13,807 nt of DNA from Bacillota bacterium (GTDB lineage Bacteria; Bacillota; Clostridia; Acetivibrionales; DSM-1351), in contig JAEZIV010000332.1 in NCBI GenBank assembly GCA_023436515.1, positions 1-13,807 on the forward strand. Reading direction: 5' to 3'. Within the stretch, counting starts at the first letter, position 1; each line of letters begins with the position of its first letter. Shown here in pieces: positions 12,085 through 13,807 of this stretch. The notes beneath the pieces were generated by a model that was not told the DNA's origin, did not search any database, and saw nothing but the letters and a program-made list of their open reading frames with translations. A program made the position numbers and the translations under genes.

Positions 12085-12258
12085 TTAATACTTCTTTGCA
12101 CCGCTCTTATTAATAATCCTGAAAATGATGTATCCAATCCCACCAATTACCGCTACAGGTAAAATAAGGCTTAATACCCAACCTAAAATTCTGAGTGCAA
12201 TTATAAATAAAAAGATCATTACAACAATTGTTATTATTTTCTTAAATCTATCATCCAT
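12085..12258 (-). CDS. Small membrane protein, 57 aa
   Basis: ATG 12258 (MDDRFKKIIT) has GGAGG 9 nt upstream, and a near-consensus promoter lies just ahead. Two hydrophobic segments, ITIVVMIFLFIIALRILGWV (about 9-28) and LILPVAVIGGIGYIIFRII (about 31-49), are separated only by a Leu-Ser turn, so it may be a helical hairpin. Both ends are charged (DDRFKK; NKSGAKKY). It is a monocistronic gene with its own promoter and terminator. Function unknown. Confidence 0.8.
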   Translation of the reverse strand: MDDRFKKIITIVVMIFLFIIALRILGWVLSLILPVAVIGGIGYIIFRIINKSGAKKY

Positions 12259-12289
12259 GGTTTTCTACCTCCAACTCTATTATAGGTAA

Positions 12290-12318
12290 ATTATACACCA
12301 GGAAGATAAATTTGTCTA
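12290..12318 (-). promoter_or_regulatory. Promoter of the 57-aa membrane-protein gene
   Basis: On the minus strand TAGACA (12318-12313), a 17-nt spacer and consensus TATAAT (12295-12290), about 30 nt before the start codon. Confidence 0.82.
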
Positions 12319-12377
12319 CATATAAATTAATATAATTTAACTGATTATTAATTTTTTTAATATTTTAATCAATTTCA

Positions 12378-13535
12378 TTAATTTTTATTAACCACATCAT
12401 ATATTATACGATGGATTGCAGAAATTGTATTATCAATTTCATTAATTGTGTTAAAAAAACCAATACTCAATCTAACCATACCTGTTTTCATTGTATTAAA
12501 AAGCCTATGGGCTAGTGGAGCGCAGTGCTGACCCGACCTACACTCTATACCATATCTTTTATCCAGCAGCATACTGATCTCAGAGGAATCGGTATTTTTT
12601 ATATTGAAGGCAATTATTCCTGAATTTTCATTAATGTTTTCAGAACTATAAATCCTAATATTTTTATTCTGAGACAAACCGTCAAATAACCTTTTGGTCA
12701 GTCCGTCCTTTTTTGATTTTATTGTGTTTACCCCATTTTTTCTGATAAACTCCACTCCCGCGCCCAAGCCTACTATCCCTGGAGTATTCAAAGTTCCGCT
12801 TTCATATTTGTCAGGCAGGAGCTCCGGCTGATACAAATACTCCGACTTACTCCCTGTTCCTCCGCTCATCGGGGGATTCAATTTTACTTCCGGTGAAACG
12901 TAAAGTCGACCTGTACCTTGGGGACCGTAATGACCTTTATGCCCTGGGAAAGCAAGTATACTGATATTGTTTTTCGCCAGGTCAACTTCCATACTCCCAA
13001 GGCCTTGAGAAGCATCCAGTAAAAATATTATTCCCCTTTCAGCGGCAATTCTTCCTATTTCCCGTACCGGCATAATTATGCCATTTACGTTTGATGAAAG
13101 AGTACAGACTATTAGCTTGGTTTTCTTATTTATATGCTTTTTTATCATAAAGGGATCTATCCATCCAAGCTTGTCAGCATCTACAATTGTCAACTTGATG
13201 CCTTTAAATTTTTCGAGAGTTTTTAGTGGTCTCAGGACAGAATTGTGCTCCATGCAGGTGGTAATTACATGATCTCCCTCCTTCAGACAGCCAAGTATTG
13301 CAATATTTAAAGCTTCTGTTGCATTTTTCGTAAAGCTTATATTCAGAGGATCCTTAGCATTGATGAGAGCAGCAATTTTTTCACGAGTATCATTAACTGC
13401 CTGTGCACTTTTAATGGACATTGCGTGACTTCCCCTTCCGGGATTGGCACAAAAGGTTCTTATACAAATATCCATTTCTCTATACACTGTCTCAGGTTTT
13501 GGAAACGATGTGGCTGCATTATCCAGGTATATCAT
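12378..13535 (-). CDS. Cysteine desulfurase family protein (class V aminotransferase), 385 aa
   Basis: PLP enzyme of the NifS/SufS superfamily, closest by motif to the EF2568-type subfamily. It has MIYLDNAATSFPKP at the N-terminus, SFTKNATEALNIAI (68-81), TCMEHNSVLRPL, LLDASQGLG (172-180), the PLP lysine in FPGHKGHYG (K200), and the active-site loop RSGQHCAPLAH with C338. All key residues are present. It would take sulfur from cysteine to form a protein persulfide; the acceptor is unknown. ATG 13535 has GGGAGG 5 nt upstream, better than the ATG at 13568 which lies in a hairpin. It is downstream of an aminotransferase gene with a 173-bp gap. Confidence 0.93.
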   Translation of the reverse strand: MIYLDNAATSFPKPETVYREMDICIRTFCANPGRGSHAMSIKSAQAVNDTREKIAALINAKDPLNISFTKNATEALNIAILGCLKEGDHVITTCMEHNSVLRPLKTLEKFKGIKLTIVDADKLGWIDPFMIKKHINKKTKLIVCTLSSNVNGIIMPVREIGRIAAERGIIFLLDASQGLGSMEVDLAKNNISILAFPGHKGHYGPQGTGRLYVSPEVKLNPPMSGGTGSKSEYLYQPELLPDKYESGTLNTPGIVGLGAGVEFIRKNGVNTIKSKKDGLTKRLFDGLSQNKNIRIYSSENINENSGIIAFNIKNTDSSEISMLLDKRYGIECRSGQHCAPLAHRLFNTMKTGMVRLSIGFFNTINEIDNTISAIHRIIYDVVNKN

Positions 13536-13548
13536 ATTACCTCCCATA

Positions 13549-13565
13549 TCACTGATTTTCAGTGA
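13549..13565 (-). promoter_or_regulatory. Hairpin directly before the desulfurase ribosome binding site
   Basis: TCACTG/CAGTGA, a perfect 6-bp stem with a 5-nt loop, ends 3-4 nt before the GGGAGG site. It could influence translation initiation; no known riboswitch is recognised. Confidence 0.4.
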
Positions 13566-13583
13566 CATTTATAGTAATGAAAG

Positions 13584-13646
13584 CTGCTTTACAGACTTGA
13601 AGGAACAACACATTTCTTAGCTTTAATGTTCAGCCCCGTAAAGCAG
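13584..13646 (-). repeat. Inverted repeat in the desulfurase leader
   Basis: CTGCTTTAC (13584-13592) and GTAAAGCAG (13638-13646) can pair as a 9-bp stem enclosing 45 nt. It lies in the 173-bp gap (13536-13708), which otherwise contains no gene. The enclosed segment has no T-box or SAM-box signature that I can see. Confidence 0.5.
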
Positions 13647-13708
13647 GTTCTCTTCACTATTATGGTATGAATATGGGATTCACAAGTTTACAGAATATTA
13701 AAGAGACT

Positions 13709-13807
13709 TTAGCCAGGTTTAACCTCTTCCCTCAGCAGTTCACCAAGTATTCTAATACCTTTTTCAATCTTATCTTCATGTAATCCGGAAAAATTTAACC
13801 TCATTGT
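13709..13807 (-). CDS. PLP-dependent aminotransferase, C-terminal end (partial)
   Basis: The last 32 codons of a leftward gene cut by the window edge. They read TMRLNFSGLHEDKIEKGIRI, then LGELLREEVKPG and a TAA stop at 13711-13709. The RLNFSG motif followed by an E-x-I-E-x-GI-x-x-L helix is typical of the end of class I/II aminotransferases of the 2-aminoadipate/MocR type. Whether an N-terminal GntR domain is present cannot be seen. Confidence 0.75.
   Translation of the reverse strand, partial: TMRLNFSGLHEDKIEKGIRILGELLREEVKPG

Overview
The window looks like the right-hand end of a temperate-phage genome integrated in a low-GC Gram-positive chromosome. AT-rich codon use, strong AGGAGG-type ribosome binding sites, frequent TTG starts and a Firmicutes-type set of phage genes suggest a member of the Clostridia. 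The species cannot be fixed from sequence alone.

Positions 1 to about 9.9 kb are one long leftward (minus-strand) early operon. Read in transcription order it holds: a Cro-like DNA-binding protein; a Rha/KilAC antirepressor; a run of small phage proteins; a recombination module (SbcC/RecF-like ATPase, a 166-aa protein with a C-terminal zinc ribbon, a PD-(D/E)XK nuclease, an ERCC4-type nuclease and SSB); a small excisionase-like HTH protein; an HNH endonuclease with a duplicated N-terminal module; a ParB-like protein; and several very small proteins, two of them cysteine-rich, that run off the left edge. Genes are packed with 4-bp ATGA overlaps and short gaps, which points to translational coupling.

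At 9.9-10.1 kb a divergent control region separates this operon from a rightward lysogeny operon. That operon encodes a 72-aa repressor with only an HTH and, 5 bp later, a tyrosine integrase with a TTG start. A 14-bp palindrome, GTAAC-N4-GTTAC, occurs at both divergent promoters, between cro and the antirepressor gene, and again beside the attachment site. It is probably the operator of the repressor and/or Cro.

The integrase gene ends at a terminator, followed by four ACTTATAA repeats (candidate integrase arm sites), an operator copy, and the 3' part of a tRNA-Pro(GGG) gene with its terminator. This is the prophage/chromosome junction: the displaced tRNA 3' end left by integration into tRNA-Pro. 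The intact tRNA should lie beyond the left end of the prophage, outside the window.

From about 11.74 kb onward is ordinary chromosome, all on the minus strand: a 55-aa charged protein, a 57-aa membrane protein with its own promoter and terminator, a cysteine-desulfurase-family aminotransferase with an inverted-repeat-rich leader, and the last 32 codons of a PLP-dependent aminotransferase cut by the window edge.
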